Assembly: GCA_051000345.1 (NCBI GenBank)
Contig: JBPCOJ010000099.1
Location: 1 to 14,276, forward strand
Direction of reading: 5' to 3'
DNA: 14,276 bases
Origin: JBHENC01 sp051000345
GTDB lineage: Bacteria; Acidobacteriota; Blastocatellia; Pyrinomonadales; Pyrinomonadaceae
In this document: positions 7,210 to 14,096 of the stretch, in pieces
Numbering within the stretch: the first letter of the stretch is position 1
How the letters are laid out: every line of letters starts with the position of its first letter
The notes under the pieces: model-generated
What the model was told of the DNA's origin: nothing
The model's input: only the letters and a program-made list of their open reading frames with translations
Databases searched by the model: none
Made by a program: the position numbers and the translations under genes

Positions 7210-8112
7210 ATGCAAACGCAAAAAGAATTACTGCGCGAAGGCAGTATCAATACCGAATCAACGGCGGGCGATCCATTAAGCGCTTCCGTCAAGAATCAAC
7301 GCGCGGCTGTGCAACTCGATGCGGATCATCCGGGTTTCCGCGATCAAGCGTACCGCGCGCGCCGTGACCAAATCGCCGCCATCGCTGTGGACTATGAGCC
7401 GGGAACGCCCGTGCCTGATGCGCCTTACACGAAGGAGGAAGATGAAGTGTGGCGCGTGATTTGTGAGGCATTAGAGCCGCAGCACGCGCGATATGCCTGC
7501 GCCGAATATCTTGAGTGCGTGAAGCGTTTGGATTTGCCGCGCCAGCGCATTCCGCAGATGCGCGAAGTCTCCGCGCGCGTCGAAGCGGTCAGCGGGTTCC
7601 GGCTGGAGCCTGTCGCAGGTCTCGTCGAGCCGCGCGTCTTTCTGGAATCGCTGGCAAACGGGGTGTTTCTTTCCACGCAATACATACGGCATCACTCAAC
7701 GCCGCACTACACGCCGGAGCCGGATGTCGTGCATGAAACAATCGGACATGCCGTGACATTGGCGGACGAGCGCCTTGCGGAACTGAATCGTCTTGTCGGC
7801 GAAGTCGTCAAACGCATTTCGACAACCGAAGCGCTGGAGCGGCTGGCGCGAATATACTGGTTCACAATCGAGTTTGGAGTTTTACGCGAAGAAAGCGAGC
7901 TTAAAGCTTACGGGACGGGATTAGTTTCATCCGCCGGAGAATTGGATGCGATGCACAAAGCGGAGTTGCGCAAACTCGATCTGGAAGCAGCAGCCCGCCA
8001 GCCGTTTGGCACGACAACGTATCAGCCTGTGCTTTTCTGCGCGGATTCATTCGATGCGATGTACTTCTCGCTGAAGGATTACCTCGTTCGTTGGAAATCC
8101 GCTTGCTTGTAA
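7210..8112 (+). CDS. phhA: phenylalanine 4-monooxygenase (aromatic amino acid hydroxylase)
   Basis: A 300-residue, pterin-dependent, non-heme iron enzyme that converts phenylalanine to tyrosine with O2. The iron ligands are clear: HETIGH gives His175 and His180, and WFTIEFGV gives Glu221. HHSTPHYTPEPDVVHE is the signature run of the bacterial enzymes, and the core GTGLVSSAGEL is also conserved. The size matches monomeric bacterial PAH (about 260-300) without the regulatory domain of animal enzymes. The start is ambiguous: GAGGAG at 7191-7196 is 4 bases before a TTG (7201) and 13 before the ATG (7210), and the ATG was kept. The gene follows a Tyr-rich leader and terminator, suggesting a biosynthetic role in making tyrosine rather than degradation. 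No pterin carbinolamine dehydratase gene lies beside it. An alpha/beta hydrolase gene follows after 54 bases. Confidence 0.93.
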   Translation: MQTQKELLREGSINTESTAGDPLSASVKNQRAAVQLDADHPGFRDQAYRARRDQIAAIAVDYEPGTPVPDAPYTKEEDEVWRVICEALEPQHARYACAEYLECVKRLDLPRQRIPQMREVSARVEAVSGFRLEPVAGLVEPRVFLESLANGVFLSTQYIRHHSTPHYTPEPDVVHETIGHAVTLADERLAELNRLVGEVVKRISTTEALERLARIYWFTIEFGVLREESELKAYGTGLVSSAGELDAMHKAELRKLDLEAAARQPFGTTTYQPVLFCADSFDAMYFSLKDYLVRWKSACL

Positions 8113-8166
8113 TTAATATGAATTGCAAAGCGTCATATCTCTGCTCGGCTCTCGGAGGAGTTCGTT

Positions 8167-8988
8167 ATGTCATTTGTCGAAGTGCGTAATTTGCGGTTGG
8201 GTTACAGGGAAGAGGGAAGCGGCGCGCCGATTGTCTTTCTTCACGGCGTCGGTTCCGATAAGGCTCTGTGGGACAAGCAGCTCAAATACTTTTCCGAAAA
8301 ACGGCGCGCCGTCGCGCTTGATTATCCGGGCTACGGCGAATCCGAACACGCGCCGCATGATTTACAGCGCGCGGAGATTGTCGAATACCTATGCGACGCA
8401 TTAGACGCGCTCGGCATCGAGGCAGCACACTTCGTCGGCTTGTCGATGGGCGGAGTGATGTTGCTTGAAATGTGGCGACAACAGCCGTCGCGCCTGCGCT
8501 CAATGGTTCTGGCAGATACCTTCGCCATGCACCCGGATGCTCGATCCATTGTCGAGCGCGCACATCATGCGCTGGCGACTATGACGATGCGCGAGTTCGC
8601 CGAACTGCGCGTGCCACTGGTTTTGCGTTCCGATACATCGGAGGCGCTGAAACGCGAAGTCATCGAAAACATGGCGCGCATCGATCCGCAATCTTACAAG
8701 TGGGCGGCTGAAGCCGTCTGGACGCCGGATTACCGCGCAGACCTTGCGGGCATAGATATTCCCGCGTTGATTATCGTCGGCGAACACGACAAGCTGACGC
8801 CGCTCGCGCTCTCCGAAGAATTGCTGGCGGGCATCGAGTCTGCGAAATTAAAGGTCATTCCAGACGCCGGGCATATCTCGAACATTGATAATCCCGCCGC
8901 GTTCAATCGCATCGTCGAAGACTTTATCGATGCTTTAGAAGCAGCCGATTCAGTCCCCGGCGCAGCGCGAGAGAACGCGCGGAATTGA
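8167..8988 (+). CDS. alpha/beta hydrolase fold protein
   Basis: A 273-residue serine hydrolase of the alpha/beta fold. The oxyanion-hole region is FLHGVG (24-29), and the nucleophile elbow is GLSMGG with Ser93. The acid is probably Asp208 in IIVGEHDKLTP, and the base is His236 in IPDAGHISNIDNP. Overall it resembles the 3-oxoadipate enol-lactonase/bromoperoxidase-like group, but this superfamily is too varied to name a substrate. The start at ATG 8167 follows an excellent GGAGGAG five bases upstream. It lies 54 bases after phenylalanine hydroxylase in the same direction with no terminator between, so the two are likely co-transcribed. Whether its job is linked to aromatic amino acids is inference only. 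A promoter for the next operon overlaps its stop codon. Confidence 0.88.
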   Translation: MSFVEVRNLRLGYREEGSGAPIVFLHGVGSDKALWDKQLKYFSEKRRAVALDYPGYGESEHAPHDLQRAEIVEYLCDALDALGIEAAHFVGLSMGGVMLLEMWRQQPSRLRSMVLADTFAMHPDARSIVERAHHALATMTMREFAELRVPLVLRSDTSEALKREVIENMARIDPQSYKWAAEAVWTPDYRADLAGIDIPALIIVGEHDKLTPLALSEELLAGIESAKLKVIPDAGHISNIDNPAAFNRIVEDFIDALEAADSVPGAARENARN

Positions 8989-9013
8989 CTTCTTCCGGCG
9001 CTTTCGTTAAATT
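8985..9013 (+). promoter_or_regulatory. promoter of the thrS-infC-rpmI-rplT-pheS operon
   Basis: TTGACT (8985-8990), exactly 17 bases, TAAATT (9008-9013): 5/6 and 4/6 to the sigma70 consensus. It overlaps the TGA of the hydrolase gene. The start would be near 9020, giving a leader of about 400 nt before thrS. A second -10-like TATATT (9337-9342) nearer thrS lacks a -35. Confidence 0.6.
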
Positions 9014-9019
9014 CTACAG

Positions 9020-9425
9020 CTTCAGAAATGATTACGCGCCCTTGTGCTGCGTTCTGAAGTTAGCTCGATATGATGAAAAGCGGCAGCTCAAATCTGCGCG
9101 CTTGCCGATTTCAACTTTTTGATGGAAAGCTCCAGAAGACCTTTGTCGCTGAATCGAATGCTTACACGATTCTGAATTAACGTCGAGCCTGCGCACACAC
9201 GCTGCGCAAGCTTCTGCGGACGAAGGCGCTTCCATCGAATCCGATCTGTAAAGCAAGTTGCCGTCCTTTCAGCGACGGTCAACACATAATTCGGTTGACG
9301 CTTTTTCGATACGCGAACGCAGCTTCATGCGAGCTTTATATTTCAGCGCATGATTGTTGCGGCGTGTGGCGCGCTTCTTTCCCGGCCTTCGTTTGCGGCA
9401 CAATTGAAGCGAAAGATTATTTGCG
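9020..9425 (+). other. long structured leader upstream of thrS, no supported gene
   Basis: The 437 bases between the hydrolase and thrS hold no ORF that I can recognise on either strand. Several inverted repeats are visible: CTTCAGAA/TTCTGAAG (9020-9027, 9052-9059) at the predicted 5' end; GAATCG/CGATTC (9151-9156, 9167-9172); a nine-pair stem with one bulge (9257-9265, 9274-9283); and TCATGCG/CGCATGA (9325-9331, 9347-9353) around a TATATT box. No T-box consensus was found. A minus-strand frame (9088-9285) reads like a short basic protein but has no ribosome site. Confidence 0.45.
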
Positions 9426-11393
9426 ATGAGCGATATTAATGTTCAATTAAAAGACGGCGCGGCGGCACAGTTTTCGTCTCCTGTGACGGTGGCGGAAGCC
9501 TTGAAAAAGCTTGACCGCGATGTTGCCAAGCAAGCGCTCGCGGCCAAAGTCAACGGGCGCGAAGTCGATCTCGCGTACACGCTCGACGCCGCAAACTTGA
9601 ATGGCGACGATGCCGTCTTGATTGAACCTGTGTTGCCGCAAACGCTCGATGGGCTTGACGTGCTGCGCCACTCGACGGCGCACTTGCTCGCCGCCGCCGT
9701 GCTCGATCTTTTTCCGGGAACGAAACTCGGCATTGGCCCCGCTCTGCTCGACGATCCGCGCTACGGTTTCTTTTACGACGTGATTGCCACGCGCACTTTG
9801 ACTGAAGCCGATTTGCCCGTTATCGAAAAAAAGATGCGCGACATCGCCAAGCGCAATCTTGCCTATCGCCGCGAAGTTATTGCGAAGACGGAAGCACTGC
9901 GCGTCTTCGCCGAACGCGACGAGCCTTTGAAGCAGCAGTTAGTCAAAGAAAAAGGCGGCGAGCAAGTCAGCGTTTATTACATAGACGATTCACCGTTTAT
10001 AGATTTCTGTCTCGGCCCGCACGTTCCGAACACAAACAAGTTGAAGGCCTTCAAATTGCTTTCACTCGCGGGCGCTTACTGGATGGGCGATGCCGCGCAG
10101 CAGCAGATGCAGCGCATTTACGGAACGGCCTTCGCCACGCAGGAAGAGTTGGACGCGTGGCTCAAGCAGCGCGAGGAAGCGGAGCGGCGCGATCATAGAA
10201 AGCTAGGGCGCGAACTCGATCTTTTCTCGATTCAGGAACAATACGGGCAGGGCTTGATCTTCTGGCATCCGAACGGCGCAATCGTTCGCAAGCAGATGGA
10301 AGATTACCTGTACGACGAATTAATCAAGCGCAACTACAAATTCGTTTCGACACCGCACATCGCGCGCCGCGAGTTGTGGCAGATAAGCGGCCACGAACAA
10401 AATTACGGTGATTCGATGTTTGCGCCGACGAAACTCGAAGACGCGGAGTTTCGCCTGAAGCCGATGAACTGCCCGTTTCATATCGCCATCTATAAATCAC
10501 AGCAACGCTCTTACCGCGATTTGCCTTTGCGTTACGCGGAAATGGGTACGGTTTATCGCGCGGAATTGTCCGGCACGCTGCATGGATTGATGCGCGTGCG
10601 CGGCTTCACGGTGGACGATGCGCATCTTTTCTGCACGCCGGAAACCGTCCGCGCGGAGTTTAGCGATTGCGTTGACTTCGCGCAGCAAGTTTTTCGCACC
10701 TTCGGTTTCGAGAAAATCAAGATCGAGCTTTCCGTCAAAGGCGACGACACAGGCAAGCAATATCTAGGCGCGCCGGAAGATTGGGAAAACGCCGAGCGCG
10801 CCCTCGCCGAAGCCTTGAGCGAGCGCGGCATTCCATACGAGCGCATCGAAGGCGAAGCGGCCTTTTACGGCCCGAAGATTGATTTCAAGATCGAGGATGC
10901 CATAGGGCGTTTGTGGCAACTCGGCACAGTGCAGTTGGACTTTAATTTGCCGGAGCGATTCGAGCTTGAATACATCGGCGAAGACGGCAAAGCGCATCGC
11001 CCCGTGATGGTTCATCGCGCGCTGTTCGGTTCAGTCGAAAGATTCTTCGGCGTCTTGATAGAACATTATGCGGGCGCGTTTCCCGTGTGGCTCGCGCCCG
11101 TGCAAGCGATTGTTTTGCCGATCACGGATCGCATCAACGGTTATGCGGAAGAAGTCGCACGCGAGCTTCGCGCGGCAGGCTTGCGCATTGAAACGAACGT
11201 GCGTAGCGAAAAAATCGGCGCGAAAATTCGCAACGCGCAGTTATTAAAAATCCCTTTTATGCTGGTGCTCGGTGATCGTGAAATGGAAGAACGTAAGGTC
11301 GCCGTGCGCGAACGCAAAGAGGGTGACATCGGCGCGATGACGCTTGACGAATTCAAAGCAACGGCGCGCAATCTCATCGAAACACGCGCTTAA
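9426..11393 (+). CDS. thrS: threonyl-tRNA synthetase
   Basis: A 655-residue class II synthetase that charges tRNA-Thr. Domains in order: TGS (1-62); N2 editing domain (about 75-240) with HSTAH (82-86) and CLGPH (195-199), which remove mischarged serine; catalytic core (about 255-555); and anticodon-binding domain (about 560-650). The zinc ligands of the active site are Cys349 (PMNCPFH), His400 (VDDAH) and His530 (VMVHRAL). Motif 2 (YRAELSGTLHGLMRVRGF) and motif 3 (FGSVERFFGVLIEH) are intact. Length is as usual (about 640). ATG at 9426 has only a weak GAAAGA upstream, so translation may be modest or controlled by leader structure. It is first in a five-gene operon in the order known from E. 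coli, with 34 bases to infC. Confidence 0.97.
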   Translation: MSDINVQLKDGAAAQFSSPVTVAEALKKLDRDVAKQALAAKVNGREVDLAYTLDAANLNGDDAVLIEPVLPQTLDGLDVLRHSTAHLLAAAVLDLFPGTKLGIGPALLDDPRYGFFYDVIATRTLTEADLPVIEKKMRDIAKRNLAYRREVIAKTEALRVFAERDEPLKQQLVKEKGGEQVSVYYIDDSPFIDFCLGPHVPNTNKLKAFKLLSLAGAYWMGDAAQQQMQRIYGTAFATQEELDAWLKQREEAERRDHRKLGRELDLFSIQEQYGQGLIFWHPNGAIVRKQMEDYLYDELIKRNYKFVSTPHIARRELWQISGHEQNYGDSMFAPTKLEDAEFRLKPMNCPFHIAIYKSQQRSYRDLPLRYAEMGTVYRAELSGTLHGLMRVRGFTVDDAHLFCTPETVRAEFSDCVDFAQQVFRTFGFEKIKIELSVKGDDTGKQYLGAPEDWENAERALAEALSERGIPYERIEGEAAFYGPKIDFKIEDAIGRLWQLGTVQLDFNLPERFELEYIGEDGKAHRPVMVHRALFGSVERFFGVLIEHYAGAFPVWLAPVQAIVLPITDRINGYAEEVARELRAAGLRIETNVRSEKIGAKIRNAQLLKIPFMLVLGDREMEERKVAVRERKEGDIGAMTLDEFKATARNLIETRA

Positions 11394-11416
11394 ATTAAAT
11401 CAGGAAGTCTCACATC

Positions 11417-11430
11417 GGAGGTGCAGTATA
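11417..11430 (+). promoter_or_regulatory. Shine-Dalgarno plus AUA start codon of infC
   Basis: GGAGG at 11417-11421 is followed after six bases by ATA (11428-11430), in frame with IF3 and directly before ATGFRGRGQRP. No ATG, GTG or TTG is suitably placed in this frame: the next upstream start lies inside thrS and the next GTG (11509) is within the IF3 N-domain. Rare start codons are the known basis of IF3 autoregulation. Confidence 0.75.
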
Positions 11431-12150
11431 GCTACAGGTTTTAGAGGTCGCGGCCAGCGCCCTGACACACGGCGCACGCCGAGCGCGCGCATCAATGATC
11501 GAATCCGCGTGCCGGAAGTGCGCGTCGTCAGCGATGACGGCGAGCAACTCGGCGTCATGGAAACGCGCGAGGCGATACGCATTGCGCGTGAGCGCGGCAT
11601 GGATTTGGTCGAGGTCGCCGCCAACGCCGAGCCGCCCGTTTGCCGCATCACGGACTTCGGCAAGTTTCAGTATGAAGCGAAGAAAAAGGCGAACGAGGCG
11701 AAAAAGAAACAGGTCGTCATCACCGTCAAGGAAATCAAGTTTCGTCCCGGCACGGACGATCACGACTACGACTATCGCATGAAGCACGCGCGCGATTGGC
11801 TTAATGACGGCGATAAAGTAAAAGCGACGATCTGGTTTCGCGGCAGAGAAATGGCGCACAGGGAACTCGGCTCGCGCATTCTCGCAAAACTCGAGGCAGA
11901 CCTTCTGGACGTGGGCGAAGTCGAATCGCGCCCGCGCATGGAAGGCAATCAAATGTTTATTATTTTTGCGCCGAAGCGCAGCGGAGGCAGCAGTAGCGGC
12001 GGCGGCGGTAACAAGAGCAACGCACCGAAGCCTGAAAGCACGCCAAAGCCTGCCGCACCCGCAGCAAAGCCTGAAGCAAGCGCCGCGAAGCCTGAACCGA
12101 GCGTAGCAACGCCTGAAGCGGGCGCAACTGAAACAAGCGGCAATACATAA
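11428..12150 (+). CDS. infC: translation initiation factor IF-3 with C-terminal extension
   Basis: A 240-residue IF-3, which binds the 30S subunit, keeps 50S away and checks the start codon and initiator tRNA. The IF3-N domain spans about 20-90 (RINDRIRVPEVRVV, VCRITDFGKFQYE), the basic linker KKKANEAKKKQ is next, and IF3-C spans about 95-183 (VKEIKFRPGTDDHDYDYRMK, GREMAHRELG, PRMEGNQMFIIFAP). Residues 184-240 are an added Ser/Gly then Pro/Ala/Lys/Glu-rich tail with repeated AKPE-like units, absent from the usual 180-residue factor. The start is taken as ATA at 11428, which has the only good ribosome site. An automatic caller may place the start elsewhere. IF-3 rejects non-AUG starts, so an AUA start implies negative autoregulation, as for the AUU of E. 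coli infC. The gene is second in the thrS operon. Confidence 0.93.
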   Translation: MATGFRGRGQRPDTRRTPSARINDRIRVPEVRVVSDDGEQLGVMETREAIRIARERGMDLVEVAANAEPPVCRITDFGKFQYEAKKKANEAKKKQVVITVKEIKFRPGTDDHDYDYRMKHARDWLNDGDKVKATIWFRGREMAHRELGSRILAKLEADLLDVGEVESRPRMEGNQMFIIFAPKRSGGSSSGGGGNKSNAPKPESTPKPAAPAAKPEASAAKPEPSVATPEAGATETSGNT

Positions 12151-12168
12151 TCTTAGATTAGCGATTGT

Positions 12169-12221
12169 CGATTTGCGATTGTGAAAAAAGCTGGTTATGG
12201 CTTCAGTTCAATCGCAAATCG
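12169..12221 (+). repeat. 13-bp perfect palindrome in the infC-rpmI gap
   Basis: CGATTTGCGATTG (12169-12181) and CAATCGCAAATCG (12209-12221) are perfectly complementary, with a 27-base spacer that itself holds an AAGC/GCTT stem. The flanks repeat the same words (GCGATTGT on the left, GCAAAT on the right). It sits 12 bases before the Shine-Dalgarno of rpmI. It may be an mRNA structure for L20/L35 control or processing, or a dispersed palindromic repeat. Confidence 0.75.
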
Positions 12222-12243
12222 CAAATTCAACAGAGGAGCAATA

Positions 12244-12447
12244 ATGCCTAAACTTAAAACACATAAAGGCGCGGCCAAGCGGTTTCGCTTGACGGCCACG
12301 GGAAAGATCAAGCGCGGTCATTCGCACGCGCGCCATATTCTGACGAAGAAAAGCAGCAAGCGTAAACGTCTGCTCGACATCGATACTCTCGTCTCCGCCG
12401 GAGATCAAAAACGCGTCGAAACAATGCTGCCTTACGGACGGGGCTAA
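12244..12447 (+). CDS. rpmI: 50S ribosomal protein L35
   Basis: A 67-residue bL35, very basic, with the family opening MPKLKTHKGAAKRFRLTATGK, the central HARHILTKKSSKRKR, and the ending VSAGDQKRVETMLPY. Length and motifs are those of bacterial L35 (about 65). The start at ATG 12244 follows GAGGAG five bases upstream. An in-frame GTG at 12181 falls within the preceding palindrome and is not used. It lies between infC and rplT, each gap carrying a long hairpin. In E. coli this gene and rplT are repressed by L20 binding to the mRNA; whether that holds here is unknown. Confidence 0.97.
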   Translation: MPKLKTHKGAAKRFRLTATGKIKRGHSHARHILTKKSSKRKRLLDIDTLVSAGDQKRVETMLPYGRG

Positions 12448-12461
12448 GAAGCGTAGATGCC

Positions 12462-12521
12462 GGATGTTAGATATTAGATGTTGGTTCAAAATCAGTTGCT
12501 AGCATCTAATATCCAACATCC
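12462..12521 (+). repeat. 21-bp imperfect palindrome in the rpmI-rplT gap
   Basis: Arms 12462-12482 and 12501-12521 are complementary at 19 of 21 positions, with an 18-base loop. The left arm is built from the words GGATGTTAGATA and TTAGATGTT, so it is also internally repetitive. It lies 37 bases before the Shine-Dalgarno of rplT and lacks a T-run, so it is not a terminator. It has the look of a dispersed intergenic palindrome. Confidence 0.75.
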
Positions 12522-12572
12522 AGCCTTTGCTTTCATTTCTATTCATCTTTTTATTATTGGAGGTACTTACTT

Positions 12573-12965
12573 ATGCCCCGCGCAAAACGTGGAAATAAGC
12601 GCACCGAGCGGCGCAAGAAAATTCTTAAATTAGCCAAAGGCTATCGCGGCACTAAATCGAAGCTGTATCGTTCAGCGAAGGAATCCGTCGAGCGCGGCTT
12701 GAACTTCGCTTACATGGGACGCAAGCTGAAGAAAAGGGATTTTCGCAGTTTGTGGATCGTGCGCATCGGCGCTGCCGCGCGCTTGAACGGCCTGAACTAT
12801 TCGCAATTTATGCACGGCCTGAAAGTTTCCGGCATCGAACTCGACCGCAAAATTCTCGCGGATTTAGCCGTCAGCCAACCCGAAGCGTTCGCAGACCTCG
12901 CCGGACAAGTTATGACGGCTTTACAGAACGAGCCGCCGCAACAGCAGCAACAGGCGGCTGCCTGA
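12573..12965 (+). CDS. rplT: 50S ribosomal protein L20
   Basis: A 130-residue bL20, needed for early 50S assembly. The basic N-terminal arm (MPRAKRGNKRTERRKKILKLAKGYRG) and the globular part (YMGRKLKKRDFRSLWIVRIGAAARLNGLNYSQFMHGLK) are both intact. The usual length is about 118; the surplus is a C-terminal tail EPPQQQQQAAA. The start at ATG 12573 follows GGAGG (12559-12563) by nine bases. In E. coli, L20 also represses its own operon by binding mRNA. Here the two hairpins upstream are candidate sites, but no L20-binding motif was shown. pheS follows after 27 bases. Confidence 0.97.
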   Translation: MPRAKRGNKRTERRKKILKLAKGYRGTKSKLYRSAKESVERGLNFAYMGRKLKKRDFRSLWIVRIGAAARLNGLNYSQFMHGLKVSGIELDRKILADLAVSQPEAFADLAGQVMTALQNEPPQQQQQAAA

Positions 12966-12992
12966 AACTGAAAACGTAAAGGACTTTGAGTG

Positions 12993-14096
12993 ATGCCGGA
13001 AGGCGCACGAATCGACGATCCAACATCGCGGGCGGAAGCTGCATACAAAGCGTTCGAGCATGAGTTCGAGCGCTTTGCGCGCTTTCGCGTTGCGCTGTCT
13101 GCAAATGAATTGCCGCTCGACGATGCGGAAACACATTTGCGCGAATTAGTAGAACTCCGCACGCGCCACACAGGTAAGAAAAGCGAACTTGCGGCGGTGA
13201 AGAAATTGATTGGCCGCATCGCGCCTGATGAGCGTGCGACGTTCGGTCAATTAGTTCAGCAACTCGAAATAAAGATTGTCGCGGCAATTGATGAATTTGA
13301 CGCAGCGCTAAAGGAGTTCGTCGCCGTCGCGCGCATCGAACGCGAACGCATTGATGTGACTTTGCCGGGACGCCGCGCGCGTCGCGGGCATTTGCATCCG
13401 ATAACTTTGGTGCGCGAACGCATCGAGGACATTTTCGTGTCGCTCGGCTACACGATTGAGGATGACCGCGAAATCGAAACCGATTTTTATAATTTCGACG
13501 CGCTCAATATTCCTGAAAATCATCCGGCGCGCGCCTCGCAGGACACCTTCTACACCACGCAAGGCTTCGCGCTTCGTTCGCAGACTTCCACAGTGCAGAT
13601 TCATGCGATGGAGCGACGCGGCGCGCCTTTGCGAATCATTGCGCCCGGACGCGTTTTCCGACGCGACACGCCAGACCCGACGCACGTTCCTATGTTTCAT
13701 CAAGTCGAAGGACTCTGCGTGGATCGCGGCATCACGATGGCGCATTTGAAAGGCACGATGGCGGAATTCCTGCGCCGTATGTTCGGCTCCGAAACGCGCA
13801 CGCGCTTTCGCCCGTCCTACTTTCCGTTCACGGAGCCGAGCGCGGAATTCGATTTCAGTTGCTTCAAATGCGGCGGCACGGGTTGCCGCATTTGCAAAGG
13901 CTCCGGCTGGATCGAACTCGGCGGCAGTGGCATGGTGCATCCGAACGTTTTGCGCGCCGTCGGAGTCAACCCTGATGAATTTTCCGGCTTTGCCTTCGGC
14001 CTCGGCATAGACCGCATGGCCGCGCTGCTTTACGAGCTTGACGACATTCGTTTGTTGTTTGAAAACGACATGCGCTTCCTCGAACAATTTGCCTGA
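12993..14096 (+). CDS. pheS: phenylalanyl-tRNA synthetase alpha subunit
   Basis: A 367-residue catalytic subunit of the alpha2-beta2 class II synthetase that charges tRNA-Phe. An N-terminal helical (coiled-coil) arm spans about 1-115. Next come the motif 1 region (GHLHPITLVRERIEDIFVSLGY), motif 2 (RIIAPGRVFRRDTPDPTH...FHQVEG) and motif 3 (FAFGLGIDRMAALLY, about 334-348). Four cysteines in the order Cys290, 293, 298, 301 (CFKCGGTGCRIC) form a zinc-ribbon-like knuckle common in bacterial PheS. Length is normal. AAAGGA at 12978-12983 serves either the GTG at 12990 or the ATG at 12993; the ATG was chosen. It is the last operon gene visible. pheT, the obligate partner, is not directly downstream, because an IS transposase end occupies that place. 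No pheM-like leader or attenuator is seen between rplT and pheS. Confidence 0.96.
   Translation: MPEGARIDDPTSRAEAAYKAFEHEFERFARFRVALSANELPLDDAETHLRELVELRTRHTGKKSELAAVKKLIGRIAPDERATFGQLVQQLEIKIVAAIDEFDAALKEFVAVARIERERIDVTLPGRRARRGHLHPITLVRERIEDIFVSLGYTIEDDREIETDFYNFDALNIPENHPARASQDTFYTTQGFALRSQTSTVQIHAMERRGAPLRIIAPGRVFRRDTPDPTHVPMFHQVEGLCVDRGITMAHLKGTMAEFLRRMFGSETRTRFRPSYFPFTEPSAEFDFSCFKCGGTGCRICKGSGWIELGGSGMVHPNVLRAVGVNPDEFSGFAFGLGIDRMAALLYELDDIRLLFENDMRFLEQFA

Noticed and set aside
9028..9057. Nine-codon ORF (MITRPCAAF) at the start of the thrS leader as a Thr attenuator peptide
   Set aside because: It has a single Thr codon, no ribosome site, and no terminator downstream.
9020..9059. T-box riboswitch before thrS
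   Set aside because: The conserved T-box sequence (AGGGTGGNACCGCG-like) and a terminator are absent; only generic hairpins are seen.
9088..9285. Minus-strand frame of 65 codons, and basic-looking frames just upstream of it (to about 9400), as a small gene or a frameshifted ribosomal-protein-like pseudogene
   Set aside because: There is no ribosome site at its GTG start, joining the basic stretches needs frame changes, and no alignment to L28, S20 or S21 held up. Left as untranslated leader of thrS.
12181..12243. In-frame GTG extension of rpmI
   Set aside because: It falls inside the palindrome and adds 21 residues unlike any L35; the ATG at 12244 has the proper ribosome site.
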